NCBI RefSeq assembly: GCF_036173125.1
Contig: NZ_CP108054.1
Coordinates: forward strand, 2,914,001-2,978,000
Source: Streptomyces sp. NBC_00286
Lineage (GTDB): Bacteria > Actinomycetota > Actinomycetes > Streptomycetales > Streptomycetaceae
DNA: 64,000 bases
Reading direction: 5' to 3'
Part shown: one piece after another, positions 8,184 through 17,901 of the stretch
Numbering within the stretch: the stretch's first letter is position 1
Layout of the letters: each line of letters begins with the position of its first letter
Position numbers and translations under genes: made by a program
The notes under the pieces: model-generated
Seen by the model: the letters and a program-made list of their open reading frames with translations, nothing else
What the model was told of the DNA's origin: nothing
Database searches by the model: none

Positions 8184-9815
8184 TCAGCCCATGTGCGGGT
8201 ACGTGTAGTCCGTCGGCGGGACCAGGGTCTCCTTGACGGCCCTGGTGAGGGTCCAGCGCTGGAGGTTCTGGGGGGCGCCGGCCTTGTCGCAGGTGCCGGA
8301 GTTGCGGCCGCCGCCGAAGGGCTGCTGGCCGACGACGGCGCCGGTGGACTTGTCGTTGATGTAGAAGTTGCCGGCGGCGTAGCGGAGTTTCTCCGCCGTG
8401 TACGCCGCCGCCGCGCGGTCGTTCGCGATGACGGCGCCCGTGAGCGCGTAGTCGGACACCGACTCCATCTGGGTCAGCATCTCCTCGTACTTCTCGTCGG
8501 CGTAGACGTGCACCGCGAGGAACGGACCGAAGTACTCCGTCGTGAAGACCTCGTTGGCCGCATCGGAGCACTCGACGACGGTCGGGCGGACGAAGTAGCC
8601 CACCGAGTCGTCGTACGAACCGCCCGCGACGATCGTGCACTTCGGGTCCTCGGCGGCCCGGTCGATGGCCGCCTTGTTCTTCGCGAAGGCGCGCTCGTCG
8701 ATGACGGCGCCGATGAAGTTCGAGAGGTCGGTGACGTCACCCATCTTGATGCCGTCGACCTCGGCCGCGAACTCCTCCTTGAAACCGGAGTTCCAGATGG
8801 AGGCCGGAATGTACGCGCGGGAGGTCGCCGAGCACTTCTGGCCCTGGTACTCGAAGGCGCCCCGGGTCAGCGCGGTCTTCAGCACGGCGCGGTCTGCGGA
8901 GGGGTGTGCGACGAGGAAGTCCTTGCCGCCCGTCTCGCCGACCAGACGCGGGTACGTGCGGTACTTGTCGATGTTCGCGCCGACCGTCTTCCACAGGTGA
9001 CGGAACGTCTTCGTCGAGCCCGTGAAGTGGATGCCCGCGAGGTCACGGTGGTTCAGGGCGACCTCCGAGACCGCCAGACCATCGCCCGTCACCAGGTTGA
9101 TGACGCCCTTGGGCAGGCCCGCCTCCTCCAGCAGCTGCATGAGGAGAACGGCCGCGTGGGTCTGCGTCGGGGACGGCTTCCACACGACGACGTTGCCCAT
9201 GAGAGCGGGCGCGGTCGGCAGGTTGCCCGCGATCGCCGTGAAGTTGAACGGCGTGATCGCGTAGACGAAGCCCTCCAGCGGGCGGTGGTCGAGACGGTTC
9301 CAGACGCCCGTCGAGTTGGCCACGGGCTGCTCGGCGAGCAGGTCACGGGCGTACTTGACGTTGAAGCGCCAGAAGTCGATCAGCTCGCAGGGGGTGTCGA
9401 TCTCGGCCTGCTGCGCGGTCTTCGACTGGCCGAGCATCGTGGAGGCGGCCAGCGTCTCGCGCCACGTCGTGGACAGCAGCTCGGCGGCGCGCAGGATGAT
9501 CGCGGCGCGGTCGTCGAAGGACATGGCGCGCCAGGCGGGCGCGGCGGCCAGGGCCGCGTCGATCGCGTCCTGCGCGTCCTGCTGCGTGGCGTTGCGGAAG
9601 GTGCCGAGCACGGCCTTGCGGTTGTGCGGCTGCACGACCTGGAACGGCTCGCCGCCGCCCATCCGCTTCTCGCCGCCGATGGTGCAGGGCAGGTCGATGG
9701 GGTTCTCGGCCAGCTCCTTGAGCTTGGCCTCGAGGCGAGTGCGCTCGGGAGAGCCGGGGGCGTAGCCGTGCACCGGCTCGTTGACGGGGGTGGGGACCTG
9801 GGTCACAGCGTCCAT
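8184..9815 (-). CDS. pruA: L-glutamate gamma-semialdehyde (P5C) dehydrogenase
   Basis: Second step of proline catabolism: NAD+-dependent oxidation of glutamate semialdehyde/P5C to glutamate. The 543-residue protein is a full-length single-function ALDH4-type enzyme. It has the ITPFNFTAIAGNLPTAPALMGN cofactor region, FTGSTKTFRHLW, the catalytic-glutamate segment LVGETGGKD and the catalytic-cysteine segment YQGQKCSATSRAY. The ATG is preceded by GGAAGAGG. Proline dehydrogenase lies 253 bp upstream on the same strand, so the two enzymes are separate rather than fused as in enteric PutA. The spacer has several inverted repeats and may hold a separate promoter. Confidence 0.95.
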   Translation of the reverse strand: MDAVTQVPTPVNEPVHGYAPGSPERTRLEAKLKELAENPIDLPCTIGGEKRMGGGEPFQVVQPHNRKAVLGTFRNATQQDAQDAIDAALAAAPAWRAMSFDDRAAIILRAAELLSTTWRETLAASTMLGQSKTAQQAEIDTPCELIDFWRFNVKYARDLLAEQPVANSTGVWNRLDHRPLEGFVYAITPFNFTAIAGNLPTAPALMGNVVVWKPSPTQTHAAVLLMQLLEEAGLPKGVINLVTGDGLAVSEVALNHRDLAGIHFTGSTKTFRHLWKTVGANIDKYRTYPRLVGETGGKDFLVAHPSADRAVLKTALTRGAFEYQGQKCSATSRAYIPASIWNSGFKEEFAAEVDGIKMGDVTDLSNFIGAVIDERAFAKNKAAIDRAAEDPKCTIVAGGSYDDSVGYFVRPTVVECSDAANEVFTTEYFGPFLAVHVYADEKYEEMLTQMESVSDYALTGAVIANDRAAAAYTAEKLRYAAGNFYINDKSTGAVVGQQPFGGGRNSGTCDKAGAPQNLQRWTLTRAVKETLVPPTDYTYPHMG

Positions 9816-9985
9816 GAGCTACCTCTTCCGAGTGAATGCCGGCCTTCGGCCCACGAGAGCCGAAGTTGTGTACGTATGTTGGGCGGCGGTCAGGGCTTGA
9901 CCGTCATGAGCTCGCTGCGGCGTGCGAGTGAGAAGCCCCCACGGGGGCGGAGTCACGTTTTCCGTAACTCCTTTCCGGAAAACCG

Positions 9986-10002
9986 GGTCGACACAGTCGA
10001 CC
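9986..10002. promoter_or_regulatory. Palindrome in the proline-gene spacer
   Basis: GGTCGAC and GTCGACC form a perfect inverted repeat with a 3-bp centre (ACA). TTTTCCG (9958-9964) and CGGAAAA (9976-9982) form a second inverted repeat next to it. Both lie between the proline dehydrogenase and P5C dehydrogenase genes. They could be an operator or an internal terminator. Confidence 0.4.
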
Positions 10003-10068
10003 GTCGGGCGGTAGCTGCCGTCACCCGGGATGCACCCGGATGTCGACAGCTGCCGCCCACCCACAGCG

Positions 10069-10995
10069 TCATCCCTTGGTGAGGATCGAGCGGGCGAAGA
10101 AGCGCAGGTTGGCCGGCTTCTCCGCCAACCGGCGCATGAAGTAGCCGTACCAGTCGGTGCCGTAAGCCGTGTAGACGCGTACGCGGTGCCCTTCGGCGGC
10201 GAGCCGGGTCTGCTCCTCGCCGCGGATGCCGTAGAGCATCTGGAACTCGTAGTCGTCCAGTTTGCGTCCCACGCGCCGGGCCAGTTCCTGGGTGATGGCG
10301 ATCAGGCGTGGGTCGTGGGACCCGATCATCGGGTAGCCCTCGCCCTCCATCAGGATCTTCAGGATGCGGACGTACGCCTTGTCGATCTCGGCCTTCTTCT
10401 GGAACGAGACCGACGCGGGCTCCTTGTACGCCCCTTTCACGATACGTACGCGGCTGCCGTTCGCGGCGAGACGGCGGGCGTCGGCCTCGGTGCGGTACAG
10501 GTAGGCCTGGATCACGCAGCCGGTCTGCGGGAAGTCCTTCCGCAGCTCCTCGTGGATGGCGAACATCGAGTCGAGGGTGGTGTGGTCCTCCGCGTCCAGC
10601 GTGACGGTGGTACCGATGCGCGCGGCGGCCTCGACGACGGGGCGGATGTTGGCGAGCGCCAGCTCATGGCCACCAGGGAGCGCCTGCCCGAACAGGGTCA
10701 GCTTGACCGACATCTCGGCCCGCTCGCCCAGGCCGAGGCCTTCGAGGTGGTCGATCAGCTTCAGGTACGCGTCGCGCGCCGCAGTGGACTGTTCGGGTGT
10801 GGTGATGTCCTCGCCGACCACGTCCAGGCTGACCTCGAGGCCACGGTCGGTGAGGTGCTTGACGACCGGTACGACGTCGTCGACCGCCTCACCGGCGATG
10901 AACCGCTGGACGACCGGCTTCGTCACCGGGGCCGCCGACACCAGCCGGCGCATCTTGTCGCTGCGCGAGGCGGCGAGAATCACGGGTCCCAACAC
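10069..10995 (-). CDS. Proline dehydrogenase
   Basis: First step of proline catabolism: FAD-dependent oxidation of proline to P5C, passing electrons to the membrane quinone pool. The 308-residue protein is the short monofunctional PRODH type. Visible family blocks include VKLTLFGQALPGG, VTLDAEDHTTLD, IQAYLYRTEAD, RIVKGAYKEP and the terminal YGTDWYGYFMRRLAERP-like motif, here ending in RLAEKPANLRFF. The GTG start follows TGGAGG. It is divergent from the PucR-type regulator, 197 bp away, which suggests local control by proline. Confidence 0.94.
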   Translation of the reverse strand: MLGPVILAASRSDKMRRLVSAAPVTKPVVQRFIAGEAVDDVVPVVKHLTDRGLEVSLDVVGEDITTPEQSTAARDAYLKLIDHLEGLGLGERAEMSVKLTLFGQALPGGHELALANIRPVVEAAARIGTTVTLDAEDHTTLDSMFAIHEELRKDFPQTGCVIQAYLYRTEADARRLAANGSRVRIVKGAYKEPASVSFQKKAEIDKAYVRILKILMEGEGYPMIGSHDPRLIAITQELARRVGRKLDDYEFQMLYGIRGEEQTRLAAEGHRVRVYTAYGTDWYGYFMRRLAEKPANLRFFARSILTKG

Positions 10996-11192
10996 GGGGC
11001 AACCTCCACAACAGCGACCAGCAGGGGGCCGTAGCCGAACGTTCGCGGGTGAACGGAGCGGCGACGGCGCGGAGAACCACCGTGAAACTTAAGGATCCCT
11101 CCGATCGTGGGCCATCGACAGACGTCACGCATCCGTGCCCTGGATCTCAGACATCTGTATGAAGAGCGCGGGAAATGCGGGAGAATGCCCGA

Positions 11193-13010
11193 GTGAACGA
11201 GGCGAAAGGCGAGTACCAGGAACTGGTCGACGAGATCTCGGAGCTCCTCGGCGCCCCCGCGACGCTGGAGAACCGGGACTTCGAGCTGATCGCCTTCGGC
11301 GCGTACGACAGTGACGTCGAGATCGACGAGTCCGCCCTCGATCCCGTGCGGACCCGCTCGATCCTCACCCGCCGCTCCACCACGGCGGTCCGCACCTGGT
11401 TCGAGAGCTTCGGCATCGCCCATGCCACAGGACCGGTCCGTATCCCGCCGACGCCGGAGGCCGGGGTGTATCGGGGTCGGGTGTGCCTTCCGGTACGTCA
11501 TCGGGGGCTCGTCCTCGGTTACGTATGGCTGCTCGCCGACGAACCGGGCCCCAGCGAGGAGCAGCTCGACGCGGCCATGGAGGTGACGGCCCGGATCGGC
11601 GACCTCCTCGCCGACGAGGCCCAGGCGGGCGCAGACCTGACCCGTGAGCTGCGCGCCGTCCTGACCGCCGAACGCGGCTGGCCACGGGACATGGCGGTGG
11701 CGGAACTCCGCACGGCTCTGGGCATTCGAGGCGAGGGCCTGCACACGGTGGTCTGCGTGACCCCTTGGCCGTCCGCCGACCCGGACGACGCCCCTTCGGT
11801 CCGTACGATCCCGGGGGCGACGGCCCTGTGCACGGTCCCGTGGGGCACCACCGGCCAGAGCCTGGCCCTGCTGGTGCGCCTGCGCTCGTCGACGGTGCTG
11901 ACTCCGGCGACTTCGGCGGCTGCGCGGCTGTTGAGGGAGGCGGAGGGGATGCGGGGGGCCTCCGGCCGGGGAGCACAGGGTGCCTCCGGAGAGGTGGCCG
12001 GAACGACGGGGGCCTACGGCCAGGTGGCAGGACCGCGAGGTGCCAACGCCGACTCGGCGGCGGGAACGCGAGGAACCTCCGGTCCGGTGGAGGGAACGCG
12101 AGGAACCTCCGGTCCGGTGGAGGGAACCCGCAGGGCGGCCGCAGGCGGCCCGACGGACGGGGCGCGGGAGGCCTCAGGCGGCCCGGCGGCGGGAGCACGA
12201 GGGACCTCTGGCCCGGCGGAGGGAACCCGCAGGGCCCCGGGTGGCCGGGCGGACGGGACGCGGGAGGCCTCGGGCGGCCCGGCGGCGGGAACGCGAGGAA
12301 CCTCCGGTCCGGCGGAGGGAACCCGCAGGGCGGCCGCAGGCGGCCCGACGGACGGGGCGCGGGAGGCCTCAGGCGGCCCGGCGGCGGGAGCACGAGGGAC
12401 CTCTGGCCCGGCGGAGGGAACCCGCAGGGCCCCGGGTGGCCGGGCGGACGGGACGCGGGAGGCCTCGGGCGGCCCGGCGGCGGGAGCACGAGGAACCTCC
12501 GGTCCGGCGGAGGGAACCCGCAGGGCCTCAGGAGGCCGGGCGGACGCGGCGCGGGACGTCTCAGGCGGCCCTGCAGCGGGTACGCGGGAGGCCTCCAGCG
12601 GCCCGGCGGCCGGAATCGCGGCGCCCCGCAGTGGCCTCGCCGAGCTGGGCGTCGCCTGGCAGGAGGCCTCGGCCGCCGCCGGTGCGGCGCTGGCCGAACC
12701 GGGGCTCGGCCCGATCGCCGAGTGGGCCTCCATCGGGCCGTACCGCCTGCTGACGGCGCTGCCCGCGGAGGCGGCCCACGACCCCGTCGTACGCCCCCTG
12801 CTGGACCCGGCGCACCGTGAACTGGCCCGCACCGCCGAGGCGTTCCTCGACTGCGCGGGGCAGGCGGGCCGTACGGCGGCCCACCTGGGCATCCACCGCC
12901 AGACCCTCTACTACCGGCTCTCGCGCGTCGAACAGCTCACCGGTCTGGACCTGGACGACGGCGAAGACCGCCTTCTGCTGCACATGACGCTGAAGGCGCA
13001 CCGCCTCTGA
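11193..13010 (+). CDS. PucR-type transcriptional regulator of proline genes with a large repeat insert
   Basis: The 605-residue protein has an N-terminal sensory region (about residues 5-150; [28 protein letters not shown]), a middle region (to about 250) and a C-terminal PucR-type helix-turn-helix ([20 protein letters not shown], about residues 558-578). Between them, residues about 290-470 are a low-complexity Gly/Ala/Arg/Thr/Pro tract made of tandem repeats, which is unusual for the family (about 400 residues is normal). Position, divergent from proline dehydrogenase, suggests control of proline catabolism. The GTG start at 11193 has GGGAG nine bases upstream; ATG 11175 is an in-frame alternative. 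The gene converges on the kinase gene with only 15 bp between stops. Confidence 0.85.
   Translation: MNEAKGEYQELVDEISELLGAPATLENRDFELIAFGAYDSDVEIDESALDPVRTRSILTRRSTTAVRTWFESFGIAHATGPVRIPPTPEAGVYRGRVCLPVRHRGLVLGYVWLLADEPGPSEEQLDAAMEVTARIGDLLADEAQAGADLTRELRAVLTAERGWPRDMAVAELRTALGIRGEGLHTVVCVTPWPSADPDDAPSVRTIPGATALCTVPWGTTGQSLALLVRLRSSTVLTPATSAAARLLREAEGMRGASGRGAQGASGEVAGTTGAYGQVAGPRGANADSAAGTRGTSGPVEGTRGTSGPVEGTRRAAAGGPTDGAREASGGPAAGARGTSGPAEGTRRAPGGRADGTREASGGPAAGTRGTSGPAEGTRRAAAGGPTDGAREASGGPAAGARGTSGPAEGTRRAPGGRADGTREASGGPAAGARGTSGPAEGTRRASGGRADAARDVSGGPAAGTREASSGPAAGIAAPRSGLAELGVAWQEASAAAGAALAEPGLGPIAEWASIGPYRLLTALPAEAAHDPVVRPLLDPAHRELARTAEAFLDCAGQAGRTAAHLGIHRQTLYYRLSRVEQLTGLDLDDGEDRLLLHMTLKAHRL
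12125..12514 (+). repeat. 195-bp tandem duplication within a coding minisatellite
   Basis: Two nearly identical 195-bp units (12125-12319 and 12320-12514) encode 65 residues each. They sit inside a longer degenerate repeat tract (about 12067-12610) built from Gly-Thr-Arg/Gly-Pro-Ala modules. The period is a multiple of three, so the frame is kept. The near identity implies a recent duplication. Confidence 0.9.
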
Positions 13011-13025
13011 TTCCGCCTCTGATCT

Positions 13026-16000
13026 TTACTGGTCGACACCGGTTCGACGCGATGGTTCGGCGGTGGCGGCGAGCAGGGCGGCGTCGTCGTCGACCCTGTC
13101 GGGGGTGTTCAGCAGCTCCAGGGCCCGTTCGGTGATCTGCTGGGGGTCGGTTCGGGCGGCGGCGGGCAACGCGCCGCAGGTCTGGCGCAGGGCCGCCAAG
13201 CCGTCGTCCAGGGACAGTGCCCGGTTCTCCACCAGGCCGTCGGTGTACAGCAGCAGGCTGGTGCCGGGCGGGAACGCCACCTCGCGGTGGACCGGGGTGC
13301 TGCCCAGTCCCAGCGGCAGCGCCGGGGGCAGCTCCAGGTAGGCGGTGTCGGCGGCCACCAGCAGGGGCGGCGGGTGCCCGCTCGCGGCGTAACGCAGACG
13401 GTGACGGTGGGGGTCGTAGACCGCGTACAGGCAGGTGGCGAAGCGGTCGGTTTCGAGCGACTGCAGGTAGGCGTCCAGCCTGGTCAGCACCTGGGCCGGG
13501 CCGGCGCCCTCCATCGCGAGGCTGTGCAGGGCGGAGCGGAGTTGGCCCATCACGGTGGCGGCTTCCACGTCGTGGCCCATGACGTCGCCGATGGCCAGCC
13601 CCACGGCGCCGTCGGGCAGGGCGAGCACGTCGTACCAGTCGCCGCCGACCTCGGCGCCGCGGTTGCTGGCCCGGTACTGGGTGGCCAGGCGCACCCCGGG
13701 CACCCGGGGCAGGCGGTAGGGCAGCAGGGCGCCCTGCAGGGTCAGGGCGAGGCGGCGCTCGTTGTGGTACCGAGTGGCGTTGTCGTAGGCCAGGGCCAGG
13801 CGGCTGGCGAGGTTCTCCAGATACTTGTGCTCGACCGCTGAGTACGCGCCGGTGTGCCGGACCAGTACCAGGGCCCCCAGCGGCTGGTCGTGGGCGTGCA
13901 GCGGCAGGGCCAGCACGGCGGCGGGCGCCGGGGGCGGGCCGGCCGGGGCGGGGGCGGTGCCGTTGATCGCATGGGTGGCGGCGGTGGCCAGGTCCTCGTG
14001 GGCAAGAAGGGATGCGCCTGCCATGTGTGCCGGGGGCGACTGCGCCGGGTCGGGTGCCGTGGCGGTGAGGTGGATGCTGATCTGGTCGGCGAAGTCGGGC
14101 AGCAGGATCTGGCCGGCGGTCCGCAGTATCTGGTCCGGGTCGAGGGTGTCGGCCAGCCGCAGGCCGGCGTCGGCCAGGGAGGCCAGCATGGCGAGTTGGT
14201 TGCGCGTCTCGGTCAGGGCCTGTTCGCGCAGCCGGGACAGTTCCAGCCCGGTGCGGACGCGCGCCAGGAGCTGGCGTGCGGAGAAGGGTTTGGCCAGGTA
14301 GTCGTCGGCGCCGGCGTGCCGGCCCTGCACGGATTCCTCCTCGCCTGCGCGGGCGGTGAGCAGGACGATGGGCAGGCGGGCGGTGCGCGGGTCGGCGCGC
14401 AGCGCCCGGACCAGCTCGAAGCCGTCCATGCGGGGCATCATCACGTCGCTGAGCACCAGTTCCACCGGCTGCGCAAGGGCCACCTCCACGGCGGCCAGAC
14501 CGTCGGCGGCGAGCAGCACGTCGTAGTCGGGCTGCAGGAGCTGGGTGAGGTAGGCGCGCATGTCGGCGTTGTCGTCGACGACCAGCAGGCGGGCCCGGTG
14601 GGGGCGGTCGGTTTCGTACGGGCCGGGGGCGTCGGGGGCATCGTGGGTCGCGAGGGCCTGCGGGGTGCGTGCCGCGGAGGTGCCCGCGGCGGGGACAGAG
14701 GTGACCGCGGCGGGAGCAGACGTGCCCGCGGCGGGGACAGAGGTGCCCGCGGCGGGAGCAGACGTGCCCGCGGCGGGAGCAGACGTGCCCGCGGCGGGGA
14801 CGGGCGTGGCCGCCAGCCAGCCCAGCGCCTCGTCCACAAATGCCGCGGCGCGGCCGGTCCGGCCGCCTCCGCCTTCCCTGGGGGCTTCCCCGGGGGATCC
14901 GGCGCCGGCCGCGGGCGGGGCCGGGCGCGGCCGGTGGGCGGCGGCGAAGGGGAGGTCCACGGTGACGGTGGTGCCCTGGCCGGGTCGGCTGTCCACGCCG
15001 ACGGTGCCGCCGTGCGCCTCCACCAGGTCCTTCACCAGCACCAGGCCGAGGCCGCTGCCCTCGTGGGAGCGGGAGCGGGCGCCGCGGACCCGGTGGAAGC
15101 GCTCGAACAGGCGCGGCAGCTCGTCCGCGGGGATGCCGGTGCCGGTGTCGGTCACGGTCAGCCGCGCCCGGTCACCGGCTGCGACCAACTCCACTCGGGC
15201 GCCCCCGGTGAAGGTGAACTTCAGGGCGTTGCTGAGCAGGTTGAGGATGATCTTCTCCCACATCTCCCGGTCCAGGGGCACCGGCTTGGGCAGCGGCGGG
15301 CAGTCCACCTCCAGCGTCAGCCCGGCCGCCTCGAAGGCGGAGCGGAACACCCCGGCCAGATCGGCCGTGGCACCGGCGAGGTCGACCGGTTCGAGGGCCG
15401 GGCGCGTCTGCCCGGCCTCGGCCCTGGCGACGTCCAGGAGGGTGTTGACCTGCTTCAGCAGGCGCAGGGCGCCGCGCTCGGCCAGCTCCAACTGCTCGCG
15501 CCGCTCGGGCCGGTCCTCGTCGGCCAGGGCCTGCTGGAGCGGGCCCAGGAGCAGGGTGAGCGGGGTGCGGAACTCGTGGCTGACGTTGGCGAAGAAGGTC
15601 GTCTTGGCCCGGTCCAGCTCGGCCAGCGCCTCCGCCCGCCGACGCTGCTCTTCGTGCGCGAGCGCGGCCGACTCATGCGCTAGGCCGGCCGACAGCGCCC
15701 CGGCCACGGCGGAGGCGAGCACTTCCAGGAAGTCGTGGTAGGTCCCGGCCGGTGGGAAGCAAGGGTTGAGGCCCACCACCAGGACCCCCTCCACCTGGCC
15801 CGCGCCGTGCAGCGGCAGGGCCAGCGCCTCCTTGACCGGGATCCAGGTGGCCGCGGCGTGCTGCCCGGCCGTGCTGCCGCCGGTGAACGCGGCGGCCGGC
15901 AGCGTGGCCGGGGCGCCGTCGTCGACCACCTGCGCCAGCCGGGCCGCCACCTCCGACCCATCGGCCGCACTCGGCGAGCCGGTCTCGGGCGCCGACGGGA

Positions 16001-16679
16001 GCCCGGCGGAGGCCGTCGGCCGCCGCATCCCCGGCTCGGAGGCCAGGTACAGGCCCAGAAACGGGATCTCCTCGGGGTAGGAGCCCGCCACCTCGGCGAC
16101 CACGCGGGCGACCTCCCCCGGGGTGGGCAGCCCGGCCGTGCGCGTGCCGGTCTCGCTCAGCAGGCGCAGCCTGCGCTCGCCCAGTACCCGGCCGGTGGTC
16201 TCGGTGAGGATCTGCAGCACGCCGCCGGCGGTGCCGTCGTCCAGCAGCACGGGCTGGAAGGCGGAGTCGAAGTAGCACTGCTCCAGAAAGCCGTGGCGCT
16301 CCATGATGAGCAGCTCATTCGGGACCAGCAGGGGCTTGCGGGTGCCGGTCACATGGTGGAAGTGGGAGCTCACGGGGTGGGCCCAGACCTCGGGGAACAC
16401 TTCCTTGTAGGGCCTGCCGAGCGCCCAGGGGTGTTTGGCGCCGACAATGGGTGTGGAGCCCTGGTTGTACAGCGTGGCGAATTCGGCCCCCCAGTACAGA
16501 GCCATCGCATGCTCAGAGGTGAGCATGAGGCGCAGGGTGTCCACCAGGGGCCCCGGCCAGGAGACGGTGGGCCCGAGCGGCGTCGCCGCCCAGTCGATCC
16601 CTGCCAGAAGCTCGCCGAACGCGCCGCCCTCGGCGAACACCCGGGCCGCCGCGGTGCGCGGGTCATCGGGCCAGGTCAT
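13026..16679 (-). CDS. Hybrid sensor kinase / receiver / SpoIIE-type phosphatase
   Basis: This is a 1217-residue cytoplasmic protein with no membrane segments. Order of domains: PAS-like sensor (about 20-165), GAF (about 180-330), HisKA with phospho-acceptor His368 in SHEFRTPL, HATPase (about 455-570; N box LNLLSNALKF, G box GSGLGLVLV), an Ala/Pro/Gly/Thr/Ser repeat linker (about 623-667), a receiver with Asp745 (VVDDN, SDVMMPRMDG, K in AKPFS), a second GAF (about 840-970), and a C-terminal PP2C/SpoIIE phosphatase (GGDWYDVLAL, IGDVMGHD, YTDGLVE). The ATG at 16679 is preceded by AGGAGG. The layout suggests that kinase and receiver gate dephosphorylation of an anti-sigma-factor antagonist. No such partner gene is adjacent. 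Confidence 0.88.
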   Translation of the reverse strand: MTWPDDPRTAAARVFAEGGAFGELLAGIDWAATPLGPTVSWPGPLVDTLRLMLTSEHAMALYWGAEFATLYNQGSTPIVGAKHPWALGRPYKEVFPEVWAHPVSSHFHHVTGTRKPLLVPNELLIMERHGFLEQCYFDSAFQPVLLDDGTAGGVLQILTETTGRVLGERRLRLLSETGTRTAGLPTPGEVARVVAEVAGSYPEEIPFLGLYLASEPGMRRPTASAGLPSAPETGSPSAADGSEVAARLAQVVDDGAPATLPAAAFTGGSTAGQHAAATWIPVKEALALPLHGAGQVEGVLVVGLNPCFPPAGTYHDFLEVLASAVAGALSAGLAHESAALAHEEQRRRAEALAELDRAKTTFFANVSHEFRTPLTLLLGPLQQALADEDRPERREQLELAERGALRLLKQVNTLLDVARAEAGQTRPALEPVDLAGATADLAGVFRSAFEAAGLTLEVDCPPLPKPVPLDREMWEKIILNLLSNALKFTFTGGARVELVAAGDRARLTVTDTGTGIPADELPRLFERFHRVRGARSRSHEGSGLGLVLVKDLVEAHGGTVGVDSRPGQGTTVTVDLPFAAAHRPRPAPPAAGAGSPGEAPREGGGGRTGRAAAFVDEALGWLAATPVPAAGTSAPAAGTSAPAAGTSVPAAGTSAPAAVTSVPAAGTSAARTPQALATHDAPDAPGPYETDRPHRARLLVVDDNADMRAYLTQLLQPDYDVLLAADGLAAVEVALAQPVELVLSDVMMPRMDGFELVRALRADPRTARLPIVLLTARAGEEESVQGRHAGADDYLAKPFSARQLLARVRTGLELSRLREQALTETRNQLAMLASLADAGLRLADTLDPDQILRTAGQILLPDFADQISIHLTATAPDPAQSPPAHMAGASLLAHEDLATAATHAINGTAPAPAGPPPAPAAVLALPLHAHDQPLGALVLVRHTGAYSAVEHKYLENLASRLALAYDNATRYHNERRLALTLQGALLPYRLPRVPGVRLATQYRASNRGAEVGGDWYDVLALPDGAVGLAIGDVMGHDVEAATVMGQLRSALHSLAMEGAGPAQVLTRLDAYLQSLETDRFATCLYAVYDPHRHRLRYAASGHPPPLLVAADTAYLELPPALPLGLGSTPVHREVAFPPGTSLLLYTDGLVENRALSLDDGLAALRQTCGALPAAARTDPQQITERALELLNTPDRVDDDAALLAATAEPSRRTGVDQ

Positions 16680-17012
<333 letters not shown>

Positions 17013-17513
17013 TCAGGCCAGAGACTCGAAGTAGGCCTTCTGGGAGGGGTAGTAGTCGTCGAAGTCCGGGCGGGGCCCCTCCGTGCGGGCGGCGGTGAGC
17101 ATGTCCAGGTAGTACTCCCAGCCGGGGCCGGTCGAGCCGAGGTCGTCCGTGGAGGCGAGGTGGTGGATCAGGCGCAGTTCGGTGGTGCCGTCGGTCTCGG
17201 CCAGGAGCAGTTCCAGGGACCAGACGCCGGCCTCGTCCTCGGTGGTGACGGCGAGCCGGTGCGGCGGTTCGCAGGCCTCGATGCGCATCGGCATCCAGGG
17301 TGCCGAGTCCTCGAAGGCCATCTGCGCCTCGATGGTGCGACCCGGCCCCGCCGCGCCGCGCCACGGCCCGAACCAGCGGGCCGTGCGCTCCGGCTCGGTG
17401 ACGCTCGCCCACACGCCGGCGACGGGGGCGCGGTAGGTGCGGGTGAGGATCAGGTCGTATCCCGTGGGCGTGGGTACGAGCCGCCCGGTGGGTTCAGGGG
17501 TCATGTCAGTCAT
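17013..17513 (-). CDS. SRPBCC/AHSA1-family protein
   Basis: A 166-residue protein with the Aha1/START-like SRPBCC fold: IILTRTYRAPVAGVWASVT-type opening, ERTARWFGPW, and a C-terminal GWEYYLDMLTAARTEG helix. It is presumably a small ligand-binding protein; the ligand is unknown. The ATG at 17513 overlaps the stop codon of the upstream ArsR gene as ATGA, with GGAGG seven bases before it, so the two are translationally coupled. ArsR-SRPBCC pairs of this kind are common in actinobacteria, usually with the regulator repressing its own operon. Confidence 0.88.
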   Translation of the reverse strand: MTDMTPEPTGRLVPTPTGYDLILTRTYRAPVAGVWASVTEPERTARWFGPWRGAAGPGRTIEAQMAFEDSAPWMPMRIEACEPPHRLAVTTEDEAGVWSLELLLAETDGTTELRLIHHLASTDDLGSTGPGWEYYLDMLTAARTEGPRPDFDDYYPSQKAYFESLA

Positions 17514-17893
17514 GCCGTGTCCTCCCTGGAGTGGTGCGCGGTGTCGGCGGGCGCCGCCCGGCCGCGGTCCCGGCGCGTGCGGTGCACTTCGGTGTCTAGG
17601 GCCGCGAGGCGCGTGGCCCAGTCCGGGCGCCGGTCGTCGAACTGGCCGAGCCACGCGGCCAGTTGGCCCAGCCGGGAGCGGACGAGCGAGTAACGCCGGT
17701 GCCGTCCGACCTGCTCGTCCCGCACCAGACCGCTCTCCCGCAGCACCCGCAGATGACGGCTCACCGCGGGCCGGCTGATGCTGAACCGCGCGGCGATCTC
17801 GCCGGCCGTCAGCGGGGTGTGGCGCAGCATGACCAGGATCTCCCGGCGCACCGGATCGGCGACGGCTACGGCCACCTCGGTCAGTTCGTCCAC
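17510..17893 (-). CDS. ArsR-family repressor
   Basis: The protein has a winged-helix fold: VADPVRREILVMLRHTPLTAGEIAARF then SISRPAVSRHLRVLRESGLV, followed by the RRYSL wing. I place the start at GTG 17893 (127 residues); longer frames would run through a palindrome that looks like the gene's own operator. There are no cysteine pairs of the metal-sensing ArsR/SmtB kind, so it probably senses something other than a thiophilic metal. It heads a two-gene operon with the SRPBCC gene. Confidence 0.85.
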   Translation of the reverse strand: MDELTEVAVAVADPVRREILVMLRHTPLTAGEIAARFSISRPAVSRHLRVLRESGLVRDEQVGRHRRYSLVRSRLGQLAAWLGQFDDRRPDWATRLAALDTEVHRTRRDRGRAAPADTAHHSREDTA

Positions 17894-17901
17894 ACCCAGA
17901 A

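Noticed and set aside
11765..12820. Long low-complexity reading frames on both strands over the regulator gene
   Set aside because: They are shadows of the GC-rich repeat tract in the PucR-type gene; they lack ribosome binding sites and domain matches, while the chosen frame has sensor and HTH regions on both sides.
13854..15683. Long plus-strand frames across the hybrid kinase
   Set aside because: They are antisense to strongly recognisable kinase, receiver and phosphatase domains.
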